A stretch of 43,187 nt of DNA, from assembly GCA_036509215.1 (NCBI GenBank), contig DATCGA010000702.1, positions 1-43,187 on the forward strand, in the 5' to 3' direction. Below are positions 7,141 through 13,368 of this stretch, in pieces; position 1 is the stretch's first letter, and every line of letters begins with the position of its first letter. The notes below the pieces were generated by a model. The model was not told the origin of the DNA, searched no databases, and saw nothing but the letters and a program-made list of their open reading frames with translations. The position numbers and the translations under genes were made by a program. Source of the DNA: Trebonia sp036509215. GTDB lineage: Bacteria > Actinomycetota > Actinomycetes > Streptosporangiales > Streptosporangiaceae.

Positions 7141-8547
7141 GTGACTGGGCGGCGTGCGGTTCTCGGGGTCGACCTCGGGACCAGCGGCGTCAAGGTCCTC
7201 GTGGTCAGCCTCGTCGAAGGGGTCGACGACGACGGGACCCGCGACGACGGAGCCCGCGACGGCCGAGTCCTCGGCCGCGGCCGGGCCGAGTACCCGGTAC
7301 TGGTGCCGTCCGCCGGGCGGGCCGAGTCCGACCCCGGCGACTGGTGGCGCGCGACCTGCCGCGCCGTCCGCCAGGCGGTCGCCCAGGCCATAGGCGCCGA
7401 GATCGTCGGCCTCGCGGTGGCCGGCCAGATGCACGGTCTAGTCCTTGCTCGCCCCGCCGCCGCCCACGCCGCAGCCCACGCCGCCCACGCCGCTGCCGCC
7501 CACGCCGACGGCGGCGCGGTGCGGCCGGCGATCCTCTGGCTCGACCAGCGGGCCGCCGACGAGGCCGACCGCTATCCGGAGTTGCTCGCAGCGCTCACAG
7601 CCAGCCTGGGCAACCGCCCCTCGGCCGGGATGGCCGGCCCGATCCTCCGCTGGCTAGCGCAGCACGAGCCGGAGAACGTCGCCGCCGCCCGGTGGGCGCT
7701 GCAGCCCAAGGACTGGATCCGGCTGCAGATGACCGGCGAGGCCGCCACCGACCCGACCGACGCCTCAGGAACGCTCCTGTTCGACCTGGAACGGGACGCC
7801 TGGGCGGATGACCTCATCGCCGCGCTCGGCCTTCCCCGCGACAAGCTCCCGCCGGTGCGCGGCTCGGCCCGGCCGTCGGGTGCCCTGCTCCCGCGGCCCG
7901 CCGCCGAGCTCGGCCTGCCGCCGGGCATCGCAGTGGCCGTCGGCGCCGCCGACACCGCCGCCGCCCTCTACGCGGCGGGCCTCGGCCCCGACGAGGCGAT
8001 GCTCACGCTCGGCAGCGGCGGCCAGTGGGCGGTCCCGGAGAGCGAGTTCAGGCCGACGGCCGCTACCAACCTGTACCGCGCGGTCGGCGACGGCTACTAC
8101 CGGCTGGCGCCGGCGCAGAACGTGGGGGTGACCCTGAACTGGGTCCGCACACTGCTGAACGTCTCCTGGGCGGACCTGTACGACGCGGCCGCCCGCCCCG
8201 CCAGCCCGGACGCCCCGGTCTTCGTGCCCCGCCTGACCCCGGAGCGCTGGGACCCGGCCGCGACCGGCGCCTGGACCGGCCTCACCCTCGCCCATCAGCG
8301 CGAGGACTTGCTCCGCTCCGCCCTCGACGGCGTCGCCGCCCTGCTCAGGGAGCGCCTCGACGACCTCCGGGCGGCCGGCCACGACCCGCGCAGCGTCGTT
8401 CTCGGCGGCGGCGGCGCCGCCCACCCGGCCTGGCGCGACCTGCTGGCCGACGCCCTCGGCCTCCCGCTCCGCCCGGCCCCAGCCGCCTGGCTGACCGCCG
8501 TCGGCGCCGCCCGCCTAGCCGCAGCAGTTTCCCGGCAGTCCGTCTAA
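7141..8547 (+). CDS. xylB: Xylulokinase (FGGY family carbohydrate kinase)
   Basis: 468 residues, full length for XylB. The FGGY_N ATP-binding motif GVDLGTSGVKVLVV is near the start, with GLAVAGQMHGLVL and AILWLDQR (the catalytic Asp region) following. FGGY_C carries VGAADTAAALYAAGLG and VVLGGGGAAHPAWRDLLAD. It should phosphorylate D-xylulose to xylulose 5-phosphate for the pentose phosphate pathway. An Ala/His-rich insertion (residues 106-122, AAAHAAAHAAHAAAAHA) sits between the MHG motif and AILW, where homologues have a short turn. GTG 7141 is 11 bp after the preceding stop. No xylose isomerase is adjacent. Confidence 0.94.
   Translation: MTGRRAVLGVDLGTSGVKVLVVSLVEGVDDDGTRDDGARDGRVLGRGRAEYPVLVPSAGRAESDPGDWWRATCRAVRQAVAQAIGAEIVGLAVAGQMHGLVLARPAAAHAAAHAAHAAAAHADGGAVRPAILWLDQRAADEADRYPELLAALTASLGNRPSAGMAGPILRWLAQHEPENVAAARWALQPKDWIRLQMTGEAATDPTDASGTLLFDLERDAWADDLIAALGLPRDKLPPVRGSARPSGALLPRPAAELGLPPGIAVAVGAADTAAALYAAGLGPDEAMLTLGSGGQWAVPESEFRPTAATNLYRAVGDGYYRLAPAQNVGVTLNWVRTLLNVSWADLYDAAARPASPDAPVFVPRLTPERWDPAATGAWTGLTLAHQREDLLRSALDGVAALLRERLDDLRAAGHDPRSVVLGGGGAAHPAWRDLLADALGLPLRPAPAAWLTAVGAARLAAAVSRQSV
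7456..7506 (+). repeat. Ala/His codon expansion inside xylB
   Basis: A run of GCC/GCA/GCT and CAC codons encodes AAAHAAAHAAHAAAAHA. The irregular AAH/AAAH register suggests slippage of a GCCGCCCAC-type unit within an otherwise conserved kinase. Confidence 0.6.
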
Positions 8548-8567
8548 CCGCCCCCGGCGCGGCGCCC

Positions 8568-9332
8568 CTACTGGTCCTCGGAGAGCAGGTAGCGCAGGTA
8601 CTGAGCGGGGTCGTTGAGGAAGTCGCGCCAGGAGTGAACGATCTCCAGGTCGGCCCACTGAGCCTCGCGGATGCCCCAGTCGCCGAGCTCGAGCACCCGC
8701 GCGCCGGGGACGGCGGCGACGATGGGGGAGTGGGTGGCCACGACCACCTGGGACTGCTCGACCGCGAGGTCGTGCAGCAGCGCGACCAGGCCGAGGCTGG
8801 CGACGAAGGACAGCGGCGAGTCCGGCTCGTCCATCAGGTAGAAGCCGCGCTGGTTGGCCCGGGTCCGCAGGATCTCGAGGAACCCCTGGCCGTGGCTGAG
8901 CTCGTGCAGCCGCTCGGGCCCGCCGCGGCCGGGATGCTGTTCGAGGAACGTGTAGAGCGAGTGCATGGTGTCGGCCCGCAGGAAGTACGCCCACGCCGCC
9001 CGCCCGGCCGGCCCCCGCTCGACGAACAGCCGCATCCCCGCGTCCGGCTCGCTCGCCCTGACCCGGGGCGGGAGGGACGAGGCGAGGATCGACCCGCCCT
9101 GCGGGTTGAGCCCGTACGCCTCGGCCAGCAACTCGACCACGGTGGACTTCCCCGACCCGTTCTCGCCGACCAGGATCGTGATCCCCGGCGGTAGCTCAAG
9201 CCCCTCGCGGAGCAGCTGCGCAGCGGCCGGAACGGTCGCGGGCCACGCATCAGGGTTGACCGCGCGGCCGGCCGACGGCCGGAACGCACGCACGAGTCGC
9301 GTGTCGAACGTCCAGTCGCTCGCGTCTCCCAC
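8568..9332 (-). CDS. ABC-type predicted ATPase (stand-alone AAA/ABC nucleotide-binding protein)
   Basis: 254 residues. Walker A GENGSGKST is at about 56-64, an ABC-like signature LSHGQ at about 145-149, Walker B FYLMDEPDSPLS at about 164-175 and a switch histidine in VVATHSPIV. There are no membrane helices and no partner permease. This matches soluble ATPases of the COG3910 type ('predicted ATPase, RecF/ABC-like') rather than a transporter subunit. The cellular role is not known. GTG 9332 is the chosen start. It is convergent with xylB and divergent from the amidohydrolase. Confidence 0.88.
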   Translation of the reverse strand: MGDASDWTFDTRLVRAFRPSAGRAVNPDAWPATVPAAAQLLREGLELPPGITILVGENGSGKSTVVELLAEAYGLNPQGGSILASSLPPRVRASEPDAGMRLFVERGPAGRAAWAYFLRADTMHSLYTFLEQHPGRGGPERLHELSHGQGFLEILRTRANQRGFYLMDEPDSPLSFVASLGLVALLHDLAVEQSQVVVATHSPIVAAVPGARVLELGDWGIREAQWADLEIVHSWRDFLNDPAQYLRYLLSEDQ

Positions 9333-9367
9333 AAGTTGATGGTGCCAGATATTGGCGTGATCACTGC

Positions 9368-9396
9368 ATGACGAGCGGAAATGGCGCCGGGATAAT
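9368..9396 (+). promoter_or_regulatory. Promoter of the amidohydrolase gene, likely leaderless
   Basis: ATGACG (9368-9373, 4/6 to TTGACA), an exactly 17-bp spacer and GATAAT (9391-9396, 5/6 to TATAAT). The ATG at 9404 is 7 nt after the -10, so transcription likely starts at the initiation codon. The promoter covers the alternative upstream ATG at 9368, which argues against that start. Confidence 0.5.
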
Positions 9397-9403
9397 CACG
9401 GCC

Positions 9404-10279
9404 ATGGACATCGACAGTTTGGTCGCGATCGACGTGCACACGCATGTGCACCGGTCGGTCAGCGCGCCGCCGGTCAAGCCGGAAGACAATGAGCAGCTGG
9501 CCGCGATGGCCGCCTACTTCAAGACCGCGGCGGCCTCGTTCACCGTCGATGATCTGGCCGCGTACTACCGCGAGCGGAAGATGGCGGCGGTGACGTTCAC
9601 CATCGACGTCAAGGACCAGCCCGAGGACCCGGCCCGCGCCACCCCGGAGGAGATCGCCGAGCGGGCGCGCGAGCACGCCGACGTGATCATCCCGTTCGGC
9701 TCGGTCGACCCGCACCGCGGCGCCGAGGCGGTCACAATGGCCAAGCGCCAGATCGAGGAGTACGGCGTCAAGGGGTTCAAGTTCCACCCCAGCTCGCAGG
9801 CGTTCCTCCCCAACGACCGGATGGCCTACCCGGTCTACGAGGTCATCGAGGCGGCCGGGCTGCCCGCGCTTTTCCACACCGGGCAGACCGGCGCGGGCGC
9901 GGGCACCCGCGGCGGCGGCGGCATCCGGCTGGCCTACTCCAACCCGATCCACCTCGACGACGTGGCGGTGGACTTCCCCGACATGCCGATCATCCTCGCC
10001 CACCCGTCGTTCCCCTGGCAGGAGGAGGCGCTCTCGGTCGCCACCCACAAGCCCCAGGTCTACATCGACCTGTCCGGCTGGTCGCCCAAGTACTTCGCCC
10101 CGATCCTCGTCCAGTACGCCAACACGCTGCTCAAGGACAAGGTCCTGTTCGGCACCGACTTCCCCGTCCTCACCCCGGAGCGCTGGATGGCCGACTTCGA
10201 GAAGATCGCGATCCGCGACGAGGTCAAGCCCGGCATCTTCAAGCACAACGCCGCCCGCCTCCTCGGCCTAGCCAAGTAG
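9404..10279 (+). CDS. Amidohydrolase 2 family metal-dependent hydrolase/decarboxylase
   Basis: 291 residues with the TIM-barrel signature of the amidohydrolase-related family (ACMSD type). An N-terminal D-x-H-x-H motif (AIDVHTHVH, His12/His14) binds metal. KGFKFHPSSQ, a mid-protein ALFHTG histidine, ILAHPSFPW and a terminal LFGTDFPVLTPERW aspartate follow. Members hydrolyse or decarboxylate aromatic and cyclic carboxylates; the substrate here is unknown. The start at 9404, not 9368, is supported by the promoter position. It is the last ordinary gene before the integrase island. Confidence 0.92.
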   Translation: MDIDSLVAIDVHTHVHRSVSAPPVKPEDNEQLAAMAAYFKTAAASFTVDDLAAYYRERKMAAVTFTIDVKDQPEDPARATPEEIAERAREHADVIIPFGSVDPHRGAEAVTMAKRQIEEYGVKGFKFHPSSQAFLPNDRMAYPVYEVIEAAGLPALFHTGQTGAGAGTRGGGGIRLAYSNPIHLDDVAVDFPDMPIILAHPSFPWQEEALSVATHKPQVYIDLSGWSPKYFAPILVQYANTLLKDKVLFGTDFPVLTPERWMADFEKIAIRDEVKPGIFKHNAARLLGLAK

Positions 10280-10298
10280 CGACCCGCCCCGCGCCTCC

Positions 10299-10319
10299 AC
10301 CCCACCCCACCCCACCCCA
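10299..10319. repeat. Short ACCCC tandem repeat
   Basis: About four copies of ACCCC lie between the amidohydrolase stop and the island's left inverted repeat. A simple polymeric tract with no evident function. Confidence 0.6.
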
Positions 10320-10327
10320 GCAAGCCG

Positions 10328-10342
10328 AATGCGCAATCTGTC
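10328..10342 (+). repeat. Left copy of a 15-bp inverted repeat bracketing the integrase island
   Basis: AATGCGCAATCTGTC here is exactly the reverse complement of 14529-14543. The two copies enclose the integrase, the stem-loop array and the XRE/DUF397 module (about 4.2 kb). The core TGCGCA is itself palindromic. This may be a recombination core site or a terminal inverted repeat. Confidence 0.6.
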
Positions 10343-10344
10343 TT

Positions 10345-10396
10345 ACGGTGGCTGTTATCGCAGCTAGATCGCCTGCGATCACGGTGGCAGTCATCG
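10345..10396. promoter_or_regulatory. Repeat cluster upstream of the integrase (possible arm-type sites)
   Basis: Two 16-bp direct repeats, ACGGTGGCTGTTATCG (10345-10360) and ACGGTGGCAGTCATCG (10381-10396), match at 14 of 16 bases and start 36 bp apart. Between them ATCGCAG (10357-10363) faces CTGCGAT (10373-10379). Such clusters beside a tyrosine integrase can be arm-binding sites or an autoregulatory operator. Confidence 0.4.
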
Positions 10397-10417
10397 TAAA
10401 GTCAGGGAGTGGCAGAC

Positions 10418-10572
10418 ATGGCGCTAGCTCTGAACCGTACCGGGGTGGTCTTCAAGAAGTGCGACATGGCCGGCCACAAGCTCGACTCTAACAAGGCGTG
10501 CGGTTCCGGCACGTGCCAGCACACGTGTGCCGACCCTGAGAAGTGCGCGCACGCGTGGACGCTGCGCTACGG
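10418..10572 (+). pseudogene. N-terminal segment of the tyrosine integrase, out of frame with the catalytic part
   Basis: ATG 10418 (AGGGAG 8 nt upstream) encodes MALALNRTGVVFKKCDMAGH and continues through CGSGTCQHTCADPEKCAHAW. This is the Cys-rich N-terminus expected of actinobacterial integrases that continue 'TLRY..DGKQRE'. After TAC 10568-10570 the continuation is found in the -1 frame (GAC GGC AAG CAG at 10576 onward). One base appears to be missing near GGGCGG (10571-10576). The cause may be a mutation, a sequencing error or, less likely, programmed frameshifting; no classical slippery heptamer is present. Confidence 0.65.
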
Positions 10573-11673
10573 GCGGACGGCAAGCAGCGTGAGCGCAGCT
10601 TCAAGGACGAGGTCCGCAACGGGCGCACCGTCTACGGGAGCGGCCGGAAGCTGGCGCAGGACGCGCAGCCGAAGCTGACCGTGGACAAGCGCGCCGGGGA
10701 CAAGACATTCGCCGACTACACGACGGCGGGGAAGGCGAACTTCGGTGAGGCGGCCGAAGCTCACATCTCGCACCTTCCGGTTAGCGATCGTTCCCGTGAT
10801 TCGTACCTGAGCGCCTACCGCACGCACGTCAGGCCGGTATACGGCGATTCCGCGATTGCCCGCGTGGCGAACGACCGTGACGGGGTGCTCGACCTGCTCA
10901 CGGTCGTGATGAAGGACATGAGCATTTCCGTCCGCCGCATCGCGCGGATGGTCATCACGGGCACCTGCGGCGAGGCGGTCAAGGCGGGGAAGATCCGTGA
11001 GCACCGGCTGGGCGGGATCGAGCTTGCCGATAACGGCACGAAGCACGACCGCACGGATTTCGTTTTCCCGTCTCACGCGCAGGTCAGATTCGTCGCGGAC
11101 GGCGGTAAGGGAGCGCTAGGGGCGGGTATCTGCGTGTGGCTCATGCGCGGTTGCGGACTTCGCATCGAGGAGGCGCTAGCGGTCGAGAAGAAAGACTTCC
11201 GGGATGACGGCACGATCCTGCGCGTGTGCCAGCAGGCCACGCGGGACGGCAAGGAGACCGGGCCGCTCAAGAAGCGCAAGCGGGGCGAATTCCGCGACAT
11301 CCCCGTTCCGACGTGGCTGTGGGACATGGTTAAGGACCTTGCGGACGGCCCGCTCATGCCGGGGAACGGAGACCGGGCATACCAGCGTTACGGCACCGTC
11401 TACGAGCGGTTCACGAGCGCGGCGAAGATAGCGGGGGTTCCGGAGGGGTTCACGCCGCATTCGCTGCGTCACGCGTTCGCGTCCGCGATGCTGGGCAAGG
11501 GCGTTCCGATTACCGACGTGGCGCACTGGCTAGGGCACCGTGACGTGCGGGTGACGTACCGGATTTACGGTCACCTCGTCCCGTCCGCCGCCGCCCGCGC
11601 AATCGCGGTGCTCGACGAGGAATACGCGGAGTGGAGCAAGCCGGAAAAGAGCAGGAAGGACACGCCGCGATAG
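10543..11673 (+). CDS. Tyrosine recombinase/integrase (catalytic and core-binding part)
   Basis: 376 residues from GTG 10543. A SAM-like core-binding domain (about 60-155; FGEAAEAHISHLPVSDRSRDSYLSAY begins it) precedes the catalytic domain. Its conserved residues are all visible: Arg207 (GCGLRIEEAL), His306-x2-Arg309 (HSLRHAF), His332 (LGHRDV) and the nucleophile Tyr342 (YRIYGH). A Lys-rich beta-hairpin lies around 240-250. It should catalyse site-specific integration and excision of the surrounding element. The normal N-terminus lies in another frame upstream, so either this shorter product is made or the gene is damaged. Confidence 0.85.
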   Translation: MRARVDAALRADGKQRERSFKDEVRNGRTVYGSGRKLAQDAQPKLTVDKRAGDKTFADYTTAGKANFGEAAEAHISHLPVSDRSRDSYLSAYRTHVRPVYGDSAIARVANDRDGVLDLLTVVMKDMSISVRRIARMVITGTCGEAVKAGKIREHRLGGIELADNGTKHDRTDFVFPSHAQVRFVADGGKGALGAGICVWLMRGCGLRIEEALAVEKKDFRDDGTILRVCQQATRDGKETGPLKKRKRGEFRDIPVPTWLWDMVKDLADGPLMPGNGDRAYQRYGTVYERFTSAAKIAGVPEGFTPHSLRHAFASAMLGKGVPITDVAHWLGHRDVRVTYRIYGHLVPSAAARAIAVLDEEYAEWSKPEKSRKDTPR

Positions 11674-11679
11674 TAAAGA

Positions 11680-11721
11680 CCCCGCCCGGCAATGCCGGGC
11701 GGGGTGCGCGGCTTGCCGCGC
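11680..11721 (+). terminator. Double hairpin after the integrase
   Basis: CCCCGCCCGGC (11680-11690) pairs perfectly with GCCGGGCGGGG (11694-11704) around an AAT loop. Immediately after, GCGCGGC (11706-11712) pairs with GCCGCGC (11715-11721) around TT. There is no long T-tract, which is common for actinobacterial terminators. Confidence 0.7.
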
Positions 11722-11762
11722 GGCCTATCCGCGTCCTTCCGTCACGTTCGCTGCGTTCCGTC

Positions 11763-12122
11763 ATCGTCCCATCGTTCGTCCCATCGTCCCGTTCCGCCCG
11801 ATACGTGCAGACGCGCGCGAGAGTGGGACGATGGGACGATCACGCACCGTGACCATCTCTGATGGTGCGGACGCCGGGTTAGTGCAAAGTGCAAGTGCAA
11901 CGACCGCTAGCCGCTTTACGTGCGGACGCGCGAGGCTTGCGCTTGCACTTTGCACCTGCCTGCCGGTCGTCTCATCGTCTCGTCTCACCCGATACGTGCA
12001 GACACGCGCGAGGGCGAGACAATGAGACAATCACTCATCGCGACGTTTTTCTGTGATCGTTTCCAAAGTTCCAAAGTCTCCTCCATATGCGCAGACGCGC
12101 GAGAGTGGAACTTCGGAACTAT
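11763..12122. repeat. Array of four large stem-loops with conserved loop and unit-specific arms
   Basis: Arms pair as 11776-11790/11825-11839 (15 bp perfect), 11882-11900/11937-11955 (18 pairs plus one G-T wobble), 11966-11981/12016-12031 (13 pairs plus one wobble) and 12059-12072/12107-12120 (11 pairs plus one wobble). Loops are 34, 36, 34 and 34 nt and share a core close to TACGTGCAGACGCGCGAG. Each arm is built from two or three copies of a short motif that differs between units: ATCGTCCC, GTGCAA, ATCGTCTC and TTCCAAAG. Conserved pairing with changing sequence suggests selection on structure. No coding frame explains the pattern. Possible roles are a single-strand origin, transfer site or structured RNA. 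Confidence 0.75.
11852..11866. repeat. Small perfect hairpin between stem-loop units 1 and 2
   Basis: ACCATC (11852-11857) and GATGGT (11861-11866) pair around TCT. It is much smaller than the main units and does not share their loop. Confidence 0.4.
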
Positions 12123-12278
12123 GAATCAGCCCCGCGGTCGGCAAAAGGGACCACGCCGCCGCGTCGGCGCGCTCTCTAGTACTCCAGCCGCGCTTAGTGA
12201 TCAAATGCTGAGACCCAGGTGGGGCCGCACACATGAATCGGCGGTACGGGGGTAGTTGGAGCGACTCCCGAGAGACAT

Positions 12279-12551
12279 GTGGTGCAAATGCGGGTTTGGC
12301 GCAGGAGAGCAGAAGCCTGGCTGAGCGGGCTCCGAACCTGGCAGTTCGTGTTGATCTGGGACGGGTCCGCCGTGGCAGGCTGCATGGTTGGCGCGCTCCT
12401 TGGCGAGTGGGCCGGGGGTCACCCTTTCAATCCCAGTGCGCTCGTGGGAACTGCCACCGGTAGCTTGCTCGCGGCGACCGTCTTCGCGTTCGTAGCGCGG
12501 AGGAGGATGCAGGACAGAGCTAAGCGCGGCGCCGACGTGGGTCGCCTGTGA
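12279..12551 (+). CDS. Small membrane protein (90 aa, two helices)
   Basis: GTG 12279 (or ATG 12288) opens a frame with a basic N-terminus (MRVWRRRAEAW), two hydrophobic segments (about 27-46 and 54-73) and a basic C-terminus (RRRMQDRAKRGAD). The layout predicts a hairpin membrane protein with both ends inside. GAGAGA lies about 8 nt before the GTG. No family is recognised. It lies inside the integrase island and precedes another tiny membrane protein by 57 bp. Confidence 0.5.
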   Translation: MVQMRVWRRRAEAWLSGLRTWQFVLIWDGSAVAGCMVGALLGEWAGGHPFNPSALVGTATGSLLAATVFAFVARRRMQDRAKRGADVGRL

Positions 12552-12608
12552 CACCGGCGCAGGGCTCGCCTGCGGTGTTTTCTGACCGACCAAGTAAGGA
12601 TTACGTAA

Positions 12609-12692
12609 ATGAATGTTGGCCTGCTGATCGGTATAGTTATCATCGTGCTCGGCCTGGTGGCCGGCGTGTTGGCAATTAGACGCCGCCGCTAG
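12609..12692 (+). CDS. 27-residue hydrophobic peptide with RRRR tail
   Basis: MNVGLLIGIVIIVLGLVAGV followed by LAIRRRR and TAG. TAAGGA sits about 9 nt before the ATG, a strong ribosome binding site. The peptide is a single membrane helix with a four-Arg cytoplasmic end, an architecture shared with type I toxin peptides and small membrane regulators, but no homologue is recognised. A perfect 8-bp hairpin follows within 10 bp of the stop. The combination of ribosome site, ORF and terminator makes a real transcription unit likely. Confidence 0.5.
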   Translation: MNVGLLIGIVIIVLGLVAGVLAIRRRR

Positions 12693-12700
12693 CCGGGCCG

Positions 12701-12725
12701 GGTGCCGCTCCCTGGCGGCGGCACC
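12701..12725 (+). terminator. Hairpin after the 27-aa peptide gene
   Basis: GGTGCCGC (12701-12708) pairs perfectly with GCGGCACC (12718-12725) across a 9-nt loop, 8 bp after the stop codon. Confidence 0.5.
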
Positions 12726-12827
12726 TGCCGAACCTGCCCGAATCTGCCAGACGGGAAGAAACTGAAAATTAGCGGCCTGCTGGTTCGAACTTTTTAGGGC
12801 TGGTATCCGTAAGTCAGAGTAGATGGC

Positions 12828-12857
12828 GGGGTGCCGAGCGGTTGCGCGCGGCGCCCC
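12828..12857 (-). terminator. Hairpin downstream of the minus-strand small gene pair
   Basis: GGGGTGCC (12828-12835) pairs with GGCGCCCC (12850-12857), 7 pairs plus one wobble, with a 14-nt loop. It lies about 80 bp beyond the 50-aa gene's stop, in a convergent gap. Apart from this, 12726-12938 shows no gene. Confidence 0.35.
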
Positions 12858-12938
12858 CCGTCCTCCGGCCGCGCTGAGCGACCTTGCTCGTTATCGCAGT
12901 GGTGGCGGTGGGCAAGATCACGGTCTGCGGCTGGATTA

Positions 12939-13091
12939 CTAGTCATCGTCGGCGTTCCCCTGCAGCCGCCCGCGCAAGATGTAAAGGCAGGATTCGAGCA
13001 CGTCGTCTTGCAGCGCCTCTGGTTCGGCTAGCAGCACTTCGACCGCCAGCAGACGGGGAAGCGTCAGTATCCCTAGCTGGCCGTTGCCCAT
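12939..13091 (-). CDS. 50-residue acidic protein, second gene of a small overlapping pair
   Basis: ATG (13091) to TAG (12939-12941). The product begins MGNGQLGILTLPRLLAVEVL and ends in NADDD. Leu-rich and acidic, it could form two helices. AGGAGG lies about 10 nt upstream, inside the end of the preceding gene, and the two frames overlap by 19 bp, so translation is probably coupled. Unknown family. It is divergent from the XRE regulator and shares its intergenic control region. Confidence 0.55.
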   Translation of the reverse strand: MGNGQLGILTLPRLLAVEVLLAEPEALQDDVLESCLYILRGRLQGNADDD

Positions 13092-13231
13092 TTCGCGCCC
13101 GCCCTCCTGTCGAATTCCTCGGTCAGCTTCCGCATACGTTCGGTCAGCGCCTCGAGCGCGTCTCGCACGCGGCCGTACTCGGCTAGGAAATCCGGATCGT
13201 TCATCGCGGTGAGGTTGTCACTGCCGCCCAT
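13073..13231 (-). CDS. 52-residue helical protein, first gene of a small overlapping pair
   Basis: ATG (13231) to TAG (13073-13075), with GAGGGAAGG just upstream. The sequence contains a heptad-like charged helix (AEYGRVRDALEALTERMRKL, then TEEFDRR), predicting a short coiled coil. It is divergent from the XRE gene at 13369, with 137 bp of repeat-rich DNA between. The pair resembles the small accessory genes often found around XRE/DUF397 loci, but I cannot name a family. Confidence 0.58.
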   Translation of the reverse strand: MGGSDNLTAMNDPDFLAEYGRVRDALEALTERMRKLTEEFDRRAGAKWATAS

Positions 13232-13258
13232 GGCCCTTCCCTCGGTCGAAGATGGCGC

Positions 13259-13310
13259 GTCCCGCTGCCAGCGCGTTACCAGCGCGCCGTTCCGTCAGCG
13301 GCAGCGGGAC
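13259..13310. promoter_or_regulatory. 11-bp perfect inverted repeat in the divergent intergenic region
   Basis: GTCCCGCTGCC (13259-13269) and GGCAGCGGGAC (13300-13310) flank a 30-bp spacer containing two CCAGCGCG direct repeats (13268 and 13279, 11 bp apart). It lies between the small gene pair and xre and is probably a control region for both directions. Confidence 0.4.
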
Positions 13311-13357
13311 ATGTGACCAATATGGAACGCCTAGTGACGGTCGCGCGATGCTGTGTC

Positions 13358-13367
13358 AACCTAGGTT
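13358..13367. promoter_or_regulatory. AACCTAGGTT palindrome abutting the xre start
   Basis: A perfect 10-bp palindrome ends 1 bp before the ATG at 13369. Its position would block initiation if bound, so autoregulation by the XRE protein is a reasonable inference. Confidence 0.4.
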
Positions 13368-13368
13368 C

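Noticed and set aside
8834..10246. 470-codon minus-strand frame across the ATPase and amidohydrolase
   Set aside because: It spans a divergent promoter region and is antisense to the amidohydrolase, with no recognisable motifs.
11763..12122. CRISPR-like array
   Set aside because: Repeats are not identical, units contain long inverted arms, spacing is irregular (80-111 bp), and no cas genes are present.
12782..12790. GGTTCGAAC resembling a tRNA T-loop near the integrase
   Set aside because: No complementary T-stem, acceptor or anticodon arms can be drawn around it; no tRNA gene was found in the window.
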